The notes: generated by a model from the letters alone, not told the origin. Positions 53,240 to 63,830 are shown, counted from the stretch's first letter. The stretch: DNA of 64,000 bases from Anodontia alba (GCA_964016985.1 OZ024826.1:3897552-3961551); one strand, 5' to 3'. Program-made: numbers and translations.

Positions 53240-55130
53240 TACAAGGAGAGCTATTGTAGTCACCCAAGTCGTCTGCGTTTGCGTTCCCGTCACACTGCGT
53301 TAAAGTTTTTCAAATGCTTATGTCTCAACTGTTACTTATCACAGAGCATTCATATTTGGAACTTCCGTACCTGGGAGGGTCTTCTGAGATTCCAAAGAAC
53401 ACATCCCTGGTTCATGTCTGGTGGTTGGGCAAGGGGTCAAAATCTAGGACACCTTTGAAATGTTACATGCATTTGCGTTAAAGCTTTTTCAAATGCTTAT
53501 ATCTCGACAGTCACTTATCACAAAGCATTCATATTTAAAATTTGGGTACCTGGGAGGGTCTTCTGAGATTCCAAAAGAACACACCCTTGGGTTCATGCCT
53601 GGGGGTGGGGCTTGGGGTCAAAACCTAGGACACCTTTGTAATATGTTACATGCATTTCCATTATGCTAACAAGTCGTAGACACAAGGAGTTATACATCAG
53701 CTTACTATGTGACATTGGTTTAAGAGTGATGGTCATGGTGACCTACATTTCACTGTCCAGTGATTTTACCTTAAATATTGAATACTATTTGTTAGAGAAA
53801 TGTCATACCTGGGATATTAGTTTCATGTGACCTGATTATTGACCTCAAAATATATTTAGGTCAGTGTGACTTACATTTCATTGTTCAGTGATTTTGCCTT
53901 ATATCTTGGATAATATTTGATGGAGAACCGTCATACCTGTATTATAAGTTCCATCTGAACCAATTACTGACCTCAAAATATATCTAGGCCAGTGTGACCT
54001 ATATTTCATGGTTCAGTGATTATGCCTTATATTTTGAATACTATTTGATGGTGAAACGCCATACCTAGAATATAAGCCATCTGACCCAATGATTGACATA
54101 AAAATATATCTAGGCTAGTGTGACTTACATTTCATGGTTTAGTGATTTTGCCTTATAACTCAAAGACTATTTGATAGAGAAATGACATACCTTGAATATA
54201 ACTTCCATGTGACCAGATGATTGACCTCAAAATATATCTAGGTCAGTGTAACCTATATTTCATGGTTTAGTGATTTTGACATATCTTGAATATTATTTGA
54301 TGGAGAAATGTCATACCTGGAATGTAAGTTCCATGTGAGTCGACAACTGACTTAAAAATATGTCTAAGTCAGTGTGACCAATATTTCATGGTTCATTGAT
54401 TTTGCCATATAGCTCGAAGAATATTTGCTTGAGAAATGTCATACCTGGAATATAAGTTCCATGTGACCCGATGACTGACCTCAAAATATATTTGGGTCAG
54501 TGTGACCTATATTTCATGGTTAAGTGTTTTTGTCTTATGTCTTCAATACTTTTTGATGGAGCAATGCCATGCATGGAATATAAGTTACATGTGACCCGAT
54601 GATTGACATAGAAATATATCTTTGTCAGTATGACCTATATTTCTTTGCTCAGTGATTTTGCCTTATAATTGGAGGACTTTTTGATGGAGAAATATACCTA
54701 AATTATTACTCCCATGTGACCCAATGATTGACTTCAAAATATATCTAGGTCATCAGTGTGTCATGTATTTCACAGTTCAGTGATTTTTGTTTTATAACAT
54801 GAAGACTTTTGGATGGAGAAATGTCATCCTCGAATTATAACCTCCATCCCAGCAGGCACACAACATCAAAATGACGTCTTATCAACGTCGATGCGACGTG
54901 ATCACGTCGCATCGACATTGATACGACGTCATTTTAACGTTGTGTGCCCACTGGGATGTGACCCGATGATTGACATGAAAATAGATCTAAATCAATGTGA
55001 CCTATATTTCATGGTTCGGTGATTTTGCCTAATAACTTGAAGACTATTTGATGGAGAAATTTCATACCTGAAACATTAGTTCCATGCGATGCGATGATCA
55101 ACCTAAAAAAATTTCAGGTCAGTGTTCCGT
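53240..55130 (+). repeat. Composite minisatellite element: two 180 bp units then ten 128 bp units
   Basis: Opens with GAGAGCTATTGTAGTCACCC. Two units (53290-53464, 53475-53650) share GCATTCATATTTGGAACTTC-like and GGTCAAAATCTAGGACACCT blocks. Then a 128 bp unit, TTTCATGGTTCAGTGATTTT plus GATGGAGAAATGTCATACCT plus GACCTCAAAATATATCTAGG, recurs at about 53746, 53874, 54003, 54129, 54258, 54383, 54511, 54639, 54767 and 55007. Confidence 0.88.
54848..54955. mobile_element. Palindromic MITE, family E (copy 2)
   Basis: 108 bp, CCCAGCAGGCACACAACATC to GTTGTGTGCCCACTGGG, centred on CGTGATCACG. It sits in the last 128 bp unit; removing it plus one AT restores CTCCATGTGACCC, the sequence expected from neighbouring units. 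Confidence 0.94.
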
Positions 55131-55312
55131 GTAACAGATAGAGTTGCATTAAAATTTATAGAGGGATGTGTGATATATATTCAGAGTCACAAAATTTATT
55201 GTATTTAGAATAGAATTATATAAAAATACTTAAAACACCTTTGACGTGTTAATGTGAAAACGTAGGTAGACAAGACCCCAACAGGCGAGCTTTTCTGTCA
55301 TGCAAAAGCTCA

Positions 55313-55372
55313 TTATTATTATTATCATTATTATTATTATTATTATTACATGTATTATTATTATTATTATTC
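55313..55372. repeat. ATT trinucleotide microsatellite
   Basis: About 60 bp of ATT units with one ACATGT interruption; A-runs of 9 and 21 bp follow at 55412-55465. Confidence 0.9.
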
Positions 55373-55607
55373 AGAATTAATCTTGACACTTACCATGACA
55401 TATTTTCTTTGAAAAAAAAAATCAAATGTCTGCTGATTTTCTTTGAAAAAAAAAAAAAAAAAAAATAACTGCTGCAGTTGTGATTGGCGCTTCCAGAGTT
55501 TACATCAGAAAAGTAAACACAGATCACTGCGATAGCATGGAATTCTTACAAATGCGATGATTGTTACAGGAATGGCGTAATTGTTCGTATTCAACATATG
55601 AGCCATA

Positions 55608-55830
55608 ATGTGAGAAAAAGTACCTTCTGACGTGCGCCCAAAGAAGACTCAAATCAGCCTGCGCATCCGCACGTTCAGATCAGCGTCTTCATTGTGAACA
55701 TGAAGAAATTTTGCTTCCTTGGCTGCCCAAATTGCACTCAGTGAAGATTCTGATCAGACTGCATGAACACGCAGTCTGATCTGTCTTCGCTAGGCGCACA
55801 TATCAGAAGGTACGTTTTCTGACGGTGAAG
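55608..55830. repeat. GATCAG-palindrome repeat, family L (well preserved)
   Basis: GTGAGAAAAAGTACCTTCTG to TCAGAAGGTACGTTTTCTGA form the outer inverted pair; inner pairs GCCTGCGCATCCGC and GATCAGACTGCATGAACACG-CAGTCTGATC. Confidence 0.85.
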
Positions 55831-55924
55831 TTCATGTGGTTTAGGGGTATCAACTGAGGCAGAAGACGAGGTGTTTTCGTTATATCACTGAAAATGAATT
55901 GACTGTTAATTGCCCATTACTGCC

Positions 55925-56060
55925 TTGATCAAGGTTGGCTTTTTAGTCCGGTATGTCTTCCATTTTTTTTTTTTTTTTTATTACAGCAATTTTATTGTGC
56001 CTCGTGCACGAAGCACATGAAAAATTGCTGTAAAATAAAGCCAACCTTGAGCATAGCAAA
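55925..56060. repeat. Inverted repeat around a T run
   Basis: TTGATCAAGGTTGGCTTT against AAAGCCAACCTTGAGC, and TACAGCAATTTT against AAAAATTGCTGTA inside. Confidence 0.65.
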
Positions 56061-56097
56061 ATTTGGCATGGGAGAAAAAAAAAAACGACAGAGATTT

Positions 56098-56208
56098 TGG
56101 AACTATGAGGAATCAAGAACTGCATTATGGACAGGCACGGGAGAGAGAAAGAGAGAGAAAGAGAGATCATGGAACTATGAGGAATCAAGAACTGCATTAT
56201 GGACAGGC
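56098..56208 (+). repeat. 72 bp tandem duplication
   Basis: GGAACTATGAGGAATCAAGA...GCATTATGGACAGGCA occurs at 56098 and 56170, separated by a GAGA-rich linker. The frames through it are repeats and not called as genes. Confidence 0.85.
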
Positions 56209-56344
56209 ATCCTTCAGAGCTCATCCATCAAACGAAAGCGAAAGGTCCGCCATGACGATAAATACGGCATCATTACAGAAAGCTAAAGGATGAAGAGCAG
56301 ACATAAGAGGAAAATAAATACAGTTTATATATTATACAAACAAA

Positions 56345-58055
56345 AACAAGAGGGCTATGATGGCCCTGTAATGCTCACCTGAGCAACATAGCACTTTTAG
56401 AGCCTGATCTAGAACTTATCAAGGCAAACATTCTGATCAAAGTTTAAAATGATTATATTAACAAGTAAGACAATGTAGCATGTCTAATGGACTGTGAAAT
56501 AAAGGTCAAGGTCAAATATGGATGACTGCACTCAAGAGGCCTTGCTAATATGAATGCATGTACTAAGTACATTGACCTAGAAATCATCAAGACGAACATT
56601 CTGAGCAAGAATCATGATGATTGCTTCAAAACATGATGATTGCTTCAAAAATGTGACTGCTAGAGTGTTAACAAGGTTTTCTGCTGATTTGGCTAGGTGA
56701 CCTAGTTTTTGACCGCAAGTTACCCAGTTTAAAACTTGACCTAGAAATCATCAAGACAAACATGTTGAGCAAGATTCATGATGATTGCTTCAAAAATGTG
56801 ACCATTAGAGTGTTAACAAGGTTTTCTGCTGATCTGGCCAGGTGACCTAGTTTTTTATCCCAGGTGACCCAGTTTCGATCCTGACCTAAAAATCATCAAG
56901 ACAAACATTTTGAGCAAGATTCATGATGATTGCTTAAAAATTGTGACTGCTAGAGTGTTAACAAAGTTTTCTGCTGATTTGGCCCGGTGACCTAGTTCTC
57001 GACTCCAAGTGACCCAGTTTCGAACTTGACCTAGAACTCATTAAGACAACATTTTGAGCAAGATTCATGATGATTGCTTGAAAAATGTGACCGCTAGAGT
57101 GATAACAAGATTTTACGCTGATTTGGCCGGGTGACCTAGTTTTTGACCCCAGGTGACCCAGTTTCAAACTTGACCTAGAAATCATCGACAAACATTTTGA
57201 GCAAGATTCATGATGATTGCTTGAAAAATTTGACCGCTACAGTGTTAACAAGGTTTTCTGCTGATTTGGCCCGGTGACCTAATTTTTGACTCCAAGTGAC
57301 CCAGTTTCAAATCTGACCTAGAAATCATCAAGACAAACATTTTGAGCAAGATTCATGATGATTGCTTCAAAAATGTGACCGCTAGAGTGTTAACAAGGTT
57401 TTCTGCTGATTTGACCCGGTGACCTATTTTTTGACCCCAAGTGACCCAGTTTCAAACTTGACCTAGAAATCATCAAGACAAACATATTGAGCAAGATTCA
57501 TGATGATTGCTTCAAAAATGTGACCGCTAGAGTGTTAACAAGGTTTTCTGCTGATCTGGCCCAGTGACCTAGTTTTTGACCCCAAGTGACCCAGTTTCGA
57601 ACCTGACCTAGAAATCATGAAGACAAACATATTGAGCAAGATTCATGATGATTGCTTCAAAAATGTGACCGCTAGATTGTTAACAAAGTTTTCTGCTGAT
57701 CTGGCCAGGTGACCTAGTTTTTGACCCCAAGTGACCCAGTTTCGAACTTGACCTAGATTTAATAGAGGCAAACATTTTGAGCAAGTTTCATCAAGATTGG
57801 GTCAAAGCTATGACCTCTAGAATGTTAAGTTTTTCCTTTGATTTGGCCTGGTGACCTAGTTTTTGACCCCAAGTAACCCAGTATCGAACTTGACCTAGAT
57901 TTCATAGAGGCAAACATTCGGACCAAGTTTCATCAAGATTGGGTCAAAACTGTGACCTCTAGAGTGTTCACAAACTAATTGTTGACGACGAACTACGACG
58001 GACGACGAACATAGGGTGATGACAATAGCTCACCCTTAGCTTTTGTTCAGGTGAG
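56345..58055. repeat. Minisatellite element K, copy 3, complete
   Basis: Starts AACAAGAGGGCTATGATGGCCCT (hairpin) and TAATGCTCACCTGAGCAACA; about nine units of 145 bp containing TTCTGCTGATTTGGCC and GTGACCTAGTTTTTGACCCC; ends GGGTGATGACAATAGCTCAC and TTTTGTTCAGGTGAGCTAAA. Orientation is opposite to copy 2. Confidence 0.92.
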
Positions 58056-58180
58056 CTAAAAATAATAATAAAATAAAAAAGGATTAAAACAAACAGAAAT
58101 AAATTCAATTCAAACAAACAAAAAATAAAACTTTGAACATTGCAACTCAGAAAAAAGTGAAGGTCAACAGGAGCAGAAAT

Positions 58181-58345
58181 TTAAGTACACTTACAGTTCG
58201 TACCATCCCAGGTGCAGCCTCCTTTACTGCTGGTAGTTTTCAGCCAGTCTAAATGCATTGGGGAATTAAGGCTGTAACACACATGGGCAGCATCAAACCG
58301 GAAGGACCATGCCATACCTTTATTAATTGATCTGTGGTATCTCTA
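58181..58345 (-). CDS. Candidate exon, product unknown
   Basis: Minus strand: an open frame with INKGMAWSFRFDAAHVCYSL, NSPMHLDWLKTTSSKGGCTW and DGTN before a consensus donor GTAAGT (58194). Unspliced it would end NCKCT and stop at 58181. The composition is normal protein with W and C, unlike the repeats around it. Upstream the frame is open only back to a TAG at about 58345, and the acceptor is not convincing. I do not recognise the family. Confidence 0.33.
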
Positions 58346-58689
58346 CCGGCTCCTTCTTTTTGAAATTAAATAGGATTTTTTTTTTTTTTTTTTTTTTTTT
58401 TGGTTTATTAGAATTAGACCTTGTATATAGGACGGTAATATGGAGTCTTTTGTAAACCTCAGTCCAACAGCTTTTTTGTATTTTCCCCCCATCTTTTGGC
58501 ACTAGCTTGGCTACAAAAATGTCAGTTGAAGAACAATAATTAAAACTGAACATTGTAAAAGACTTAAAAATGGTTAGTTTTCCTTGTTTGGTAAAAAAAA
58601 AAAAAAACACCTGCCGATGCGTTTTAATAAAGATACCAGATGAGACGCTTTTTTCCTTTTTTGTTTTGCATATTTCAGATATATGATGA

Positions 58690-59575
58690 TTGAAATTTAG
58701 CGTGAAATCAATGTTAATAATGTTAATACGGTGATATTGTCACCACAATTGAAAACTGTTTCATTTAACTGAAATGATGAAATGGCTTCATGAGTTTTCT
58801 GGCAAATATGACAAATAGTCTGGAATTTGTCCGCATTTCCCTTCATTAGATTTTCTGTGAACCATTGTACGAGTATTAACAAAATATTTTCACGTCGTAA
58901 GATTTCTTTGAAAGCAGTTAAAATTCTTATGGAAAGAAGATAAAGTATTGTCTGCGTAAATGTAAAGTGTGCCATTATTAACTGATGAAGTAAAAAATGC
59001 CATTCATAAAAATATCAAATATAAGAGGCCCCAGGATGGATCACTGGGTGTCTTCAGGAGACTTTCCAAATGCATGTAATTTTGCTCTCAGTAGATCATG
59101 AGGGAGATATTCGAAGTCCTTGAACAAATCCATGAGTATGTCAGCCACACACTTATGATTGTCTATGGCACTCTTCCAATCCTTAAGCAAATGCAGGAGG
59201 GTTGTTTGGCACCCAAAACCTTTCCTGTATGCAGCCAAAAATGGGTTGAAATCGCCTCGAAATATTCTACTACATTTTGTAGCTGGTCATGCATTACCCT
59301 TTTATAAATTTTTTACTTGATGTTAAGTTTACTAACAGGTCTGAAATTCTCTCTGTTAGAGGGTCCTTCTTTTTATGCAAGGGCAATACCTGGTCTACAT
59401 TCAGACTATGAGGAAACTTTGAAGTTGTAAAGGTTAAGTTTGTAATGCAGGACACAGTATGGCTGATGGCTGGGTTTGCCAAAACATTGTCCACAGCAGT
59501 TTTTTTTTTGTCCCCCGCCTTTTCGAAGAAAAATGGAGGGACACTGTTTTTGGCTTTCCGACGGGCGTGGTGCAT
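58690..59575 (-). pseudogene. LINE reverse-transcriptase relic (Jockey/CR1-like)
   Basis: Minus-strand fragments in RT order: HSLNVDQVLPLHKKKDP (59370-59410), then KGFGCQTTLLHLLKDWKSAI and ADILMDLFKDFEYLPHDLLR (59060-59215), then ENLMKGNADKFQTICHICQK with THEAISSFQLNETVF (58740-58860). These are the successive RT blocks before, at and after the first catalytic Asp of many animal LINEs, here LMDLFKDFE where LxDxSKAFD is expected. The YADD region between is not seen. Stops and frameshifts make it a relic. Element J3 follows at 59578. Confidence 0.75.
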
Positions 59576-59577
59576 GG

Positions 59578-61045
59578 TTCCGAATTTTTAGTAGGTACTT
59601 TGTCCCCTTAACTCCTCCCACAGTTTTTGTCTGATCCTTTTGAAACTTTACAGGTGTTTTAGGGATGGTCTGAAGATATGCATGTGTTTTTTTCAGAATC
59701 CTGAAATTATTTTTTATTACTTTTTACACATTTTGAACTTAGCCATTTTTGTAGTTCTAATATTACAGAAGTCTATAGGGAGTAGGTACCTTGTCCCCTT
59801 AACTCCTCCCACAGGTTTTGGTGGATCCTTTTGAAACTTTACATGGGCTTTTAGGATGGCCTGAAGATATGCATGTGGATTTTTTAGAATCCTGAAATAA
59901 TTTTTTATCACTTTTTCCGCATTTTTAACTTAGACATTTTTTGAGTTCTAATATTACAGAAGTGTATAGGGAGCAGGTACCTTGTCCCCTTAACTCCTCC
60001 CACAGTTTTTGGCCCATCCTTTTGAAACCTTACAGGTGCTTTAAGGATGGTCTGAAGATATGCATGTGGTTTTTTTCAGAATCCTGAAACTATTTTTTAT
60101 CACTTTTTACACGTTTTGAACTTAGACATTTTTTGAGTTCTAATATTACAGGTCTATAGGGAGTAGGTACCTTGTCCCCTTAACTCCTCCCACAGTTTTT
60201 GGCCGATCCTTTTGAAACTTTATGTGGGCTTTTAGGATGGCCTGAAGATATGCATGTGGATTTTTTCATAATCCTGAAATAATCTTTTATCACTTTTTCC
60301 GCATTTTTAACTTAGACATTTTTTTAGTTCTAATATTACAGAAGTGTATAGTGTGCAGGTACCTTGTCCCCTTAATTCCTCCCACAGTTTTTGGCTGATC
60401 CTTTTGAAACTTTACATGGGCTTTAAGGATGGCCTGAAGATATGCATGTGTATTTTTCAGAATCCTGAAATAATTTTTAATTACTTTTTCCGCATTTTTA
60501 ATTTAGACATTTTTTGAGTTCTAATACAGGGAGTAGGTACCTTGTCCCCGTAACTCCTACCACAGTTTTAAGTCAATCCTTTGAAACTTTACAGGTGCTT
60601 TAGGGATGGTCTGAAGATATGCATGTGGTTTTTTTTAGAATCCTAAAATTATTTTTTATCAATTTTTACACATTTTGAACTTAGCCATTTTTTGAGTTCT
60701 AATATTACAGAAGTCTATAGGGAGCAGGTACCTTGTCCCCTTAACTCCTCCCACAGTTTTTGGCGGATCCTTGTGAAACTTTACATGGGCTTTTAGGATG
60801 GCCTAAAGATATGCATGTGGATTTTTTCAGAATTCTGAAATAATTTTTTATCACTTTTTCTGCATTTTTAACTTAGACATTTTTTTAGTTCTAATACTAC
60901 AGAAGCGTATACGGAGTAGGTACCTTGTCCCCGTAACTCCTACCACAGTTTTAAGCCGATCCTTTTGAAACTTTACAGGTGCTTTAAGGATGGTCTGAAG
61001 ATATGCATGTGTTTTTTTCAGAATCCTGAAATTATTTTTTATCAC
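59578..61045 (+). repeat. Minisatellite element J3, eight units of about 188 bp
   Basis: Each unit has CCTTGTCCCCTTAACTCCTC, CCTTTTGAAACTTTACATGG, GATGTCTGAAGATATGCATG-like and AGAATCCTGAAATAATTTTT, ending GTATAGGGAGTAGGTACC. It is a diverged relative of J2 at 40573. A CCGACGGGCGTGGTGCATGG block marks its left border. Confidence 0.9.
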
Positions 61046-61329
61046 TGGTTTCCTGCTTCAATACTTAGGTAAGTGATACAGGACCAAAGGTCATCTGGTT
61101 AACTTACCCATTTTTAACACCTCAAATAAAAATGAGTCGGAGACATAAATTCCCCATGGAATTTGCTTGTTTTTTTTTTTTTTGTTTTTGTTTTTTTTTT
61201 TTTTGTTTTGTTTTGTTTTGTTTTTTTAATCATTATTGATTTTTTAAAATAATTTTGGAAACCTGATTTGAATTTACATTTACAAGGGGTAAAAGAAAAT
61301 GGGATAAAATTTCGGATACATTTTCTTTG

Positions 61330-61445
61330 ATGTGCTTTTTCTAAATCTGTAATGGTCCAGTTTCCTCATCAGTCGTTTGTGTGGGACGTGGTCGGATGCC
61401 TTAGAAAAATCCACGATGATGAGGTCATTCTGATGTGCTGATGCC
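61330..61445 (-). pseudogene. Short LINE reverse-transcriptase fragment
   Basis: The minus strand reads NDLIIVDFSKASDHVPHKRL then MRKLDHYRFRK: the first catalytic motif of a LINE RT (xVDFSKAFDxVPHKRL) with F changed to S. Only this piece is present. T-rich tracts surround it (61168-61227 and 61540-61584). Confidence 0.7.
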
Positions 61446-61539
61446 TTATGTCGAATTCTTCAAGTAAGGTAATCCTTTTTAATTGTTCTGAAAAGTTAGA
61501 TTTACCAACAACTCGCTCATTTTATTATTATTATAAGTA

Positions 61540-61543
61540 TTAT

Positions 61544-61584
<41 letters not shown>
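61540..61584. repeat. Poly-T run of more than 40 bp
   Basis: An almost pure T run, likely length-variable and prone to assembly error. Confidence 0.9.
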
Positions 61585-61590
<6 letters not shown>

Positions 61591-61976
61591 CTGGAAAATG
61601 ATTGCATCCTTTTTACAACAGCCAGTCTCTTTAGACCTTCCCAAGCGTGACTGTAGTGATGTTCACATCCAATGCATTTACCCTAACGACATTTCATTTC
61701 ATTTTTGTACTTTTTTTTTTTTTTTGTTTTGTTTTCGATACCGCTTCGGTAATTCGTGTGACCCTTAGGCACGGCAAAAGCTGAAACGGCCGAACTTCAT
61801 AGCAGGCGAATCATGAAATTCTCTGCGGAACTGCAATGTAAACAATATGGAGGACAGTAAAGAAGTTTGTAGTGTTCTTGGCTGCTTTTAGTAAATAATG
61901 CATTGGCAGTTGAACAGTTTTAAATACAGAAACGGAAAATAAAGCCGATTAAACTGTACAACTAATCACTCTAAAA

Positions 61977-62146
61977 ATGGCATCAGAAGAATTAAATTTC
62001 CTCAGAGATCAAGGTAATTTTGACAGCGGGTTAAATCTTGGCATGTTTGAACAGATTTTATGTTATTTGATACTGAGAAAAAGTGATCGCCAGCAGGCTT
62101 TAAGAAATGAGCATTGCCTGTTCACTGACCTGCATCTATCTATCTA
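61977..62146 (+). CDS. Candidate first coding exon of an unidentified gene
   Basis: ATG in ACTCTAAAAATGG opens MASEELNFLRDQ and reaches GTAATT (62014), a possible donor. Read through, the frame stays open for 56 codons (…GNFDSGLNLGMFEQILCYLI…) to TAG at 62144. The preceding 200 bp (61770-61976) are unlike the repeats and could be 5' UTR. The N-terminus is not diagnostic of a family. No second exon is identifiable before the window ends. Confidence 0.3.
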
Positions 62147-62149
62147 GTG

Positions 62150-63060
62150 GTACTGCAACACCCTCTTGCGAGGATTACATGCAGGATTTCATTACAAGCC
62201 ATTGCCAAATCATCGTACAGTGATTAGGACTGTTAAAATATTTTTTTTTTTCAAATCAACATTTAAAGAAGAGCTAAAAAAGAATGTTATGTTTCAGATT
62301 TCCCGATCAACTGTCCAAAAATATACTTACTAATTTTTTGCACACGAAAAATAAAAAAGAAAAATCCGCAACCGACCTCAGACAATCCCGGTTTTTATAT
62401 ACGTTAGTTACATAATTTGTAATTTGTCCATACCTATTTTCAGATATTTTTGGTCTTCATCTTTCTTTTATTTACATGTTGTATTTCCAATATCGTTGCA
62501 CCCTTACAAGCTAAACTGAGCACATTGGTGCAGTTTATTTTGAAGCCTGCAGCCACATCTCAGCCTAAAATCAAATAAAATCTGTTTAACACAGCGCCCC
62601 TTTATCATCGGTGTTCAAAAACAGTCAAATGTTTGGTTAGAGAAGTCAAAATATTTTAAGCTTTGATCATTCCATTAAAAAAATTACGATTCACCGACCG
62701 TAATTTGACTTGAAAAAAAAAAAAATGGAGAGAAAATAGTGGCCCACCTACCGACCCTATGGCAAATTGGTGATGAAATTGGAAACAGAACATTATTTTT
62801 TAGGCCAGAAGTAAACCCCACAATTACGACGCTATATTTTTAACAGAGGCTAGACAACACACGAATGCAGGTGCAGGTGTTGTGCCTGTTATGGTTTCGT
62901 ACCTTGGGACTCCCTGCACTGAAGTATTTAACTGAAACAACCCCACAATTTATTTCTTGGCATGCCATTCCAGCTGACACATAACATTAAAACAATGTAA
63001 TACAAAGTAGCATAACCCAGATGTTGCTTATACTGTTTTGAGAAATACTGGATATAGTAT
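62150..63060. other. Unassigned AT-rich sequence
   Basis: No TIR pair, tandem repeat or exon with good splice sites seen. Short A-runs at 62715. Confidence 0.4.
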
Positions 63061-63080
63061 TGTCACAGGTTGACCGTGTG

Positions 63081-63152
63081 GTTCGGTAGCTCAGTTGGCT
63101 AGAGTGCTCGCACGGTGTGCAAGAGTCCTGGGTTTGAGTCCCGGTCGGGCCA
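63081..63152 (+). tRNA. tRNA-Thr(GGT)-like gene or SINE head
   Basis: Starting at 63080-63081 all four arms can be drawn: seven acceptor pairs (GGTTCGG with TCGGGCC, using wobbles), D arm GCTC/GAGT, anticodon arm CTCGC/GCAAG with loop ACGGTGT, T arm CTGGG-TTTGAGT-CCCGG. Box A is TAGCTCAGTTGG and box B GGTTTGAGTCCC. Against function: position 33 is C instead of U and one anticodon pair mismatches. The same downstream GTAACA...GAAAAAA context accompanies other heads here, so a SINE is likelier. Confidence 0.5.
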
Positions 63153-63218
63153 TGTGCTTTTTCCTCCCCTGTGACATTTTTAAATGTAACAGTTGAAAAA
63201 ATGGAAATAACATTTTTC

Positions 63219-63291
63219 CCCGACCGGGGATCAAACCCGGTCTGCTAGGCTCAAAGTCCTACACTCTACCGCATCGCTATATAAGCTGGCT
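63219..63291 (-). tRNA. tRNA-like SINE head, minus strand
   Basis: The minus strand reads TATAGCGATGCGGTAGAGTG (box A), GACTTTGAGCC (anticodon region) and CCGGGTTTGATCCCCGG (T arm with box B), with TTTCCATTTTTTCAACTGTT following. It faces the head at 63081. Confidence 0.6.
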
Positions 63292-63334
63292 TAAGTGTAC
63301 TGCAAGGCATTACAAAGTATTATATGCCTATACT

Positions 63335-63600
63335 AGGTGACATTCTCCCCCTCCAACTTGTAAGTATATATTCAATCTCTGACAACTGCATCTGGGAGTC
63401 GACTCTTTGTCTCAGTGAGCATTGGATTTTTAACCGGGAGGACCGGGTTCGATTCCCACAAAAGGCGAGAAATATATTCAGCTATGATTTATTCCTTTGT
63501 TATGGCTTTCATGTCTTAAGACTAGGGCTCGTCCGGGATTGGACTTTATTTTGCTGAAAATGGCTTCACGTCATCATAAATGATGACTTCCTTGAAAACG
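63335..63600 (+). mobile_element. SINE-2, tandem copy 1
   Basis: TATATTCAATCTCTGACAAC, head GACTCTTTGTCTCAGTGAGC with box B GGGTTCGATTCCC, then TATTCAGCTATGATTTATTC and GCTTTCATGTCTTAAGACTA. The D arm has lost a few bases (CAGTGAGCATT instead of CAGTGGTTAGAGCATT). Confidence 0.82.
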
Positions 63601-63830
63601 GGGAGTGTTACGACCGAGCACTCCTACCTTTGATTATCTGCAGGCAGATTACATATAGCTTTTAAGTATATATTCAATCTCTGACAACTGCATCAGGGAG
63701 TCGACACTGGCTCAGTGGTTAGAGTATTGGATTTTTAACCGGGAGGACCGGGTTCAATTCCCTCAAAAGGCGAGAAATTATTTCAGCTATGCCTTATTCT
63801 TTTGTTACTGCTTTCGTGTCATAAGATTTG
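63601..63830 (+). mobile_element. SINE-2, tandem copy 2
   Basis: GTTACGACCGAGCACTCCTA, GATTATCTGCAGGCAGATTA, TCTCTGACAACTGCATCAGG, head ACTGGCTCAGTGGTTAGAGT, box B GGGTTCAATTCCC, TTTCAGCTATGCCTTATTCT. Directly follows copy 1 in the same orientation. Confidence 0.85.

Noticed and set aside
53207..53669. Two similar 69-83 codon frames
   Set aside because: They are the same tandem 180 bp unit translated twice.
48879..57191. Frames such as MISRSSSKLGHLGSKTRSPGQI within the K arrays
   Set aside because: The same peptide recurs with the 145 bp tandem unit; non-coding minisatellite.
59640..61045. Frames reading IKNNFRILKKTHAYLQTILK and similar
   Set aside because: Repeated with each 188 bp unit of the J3 array.
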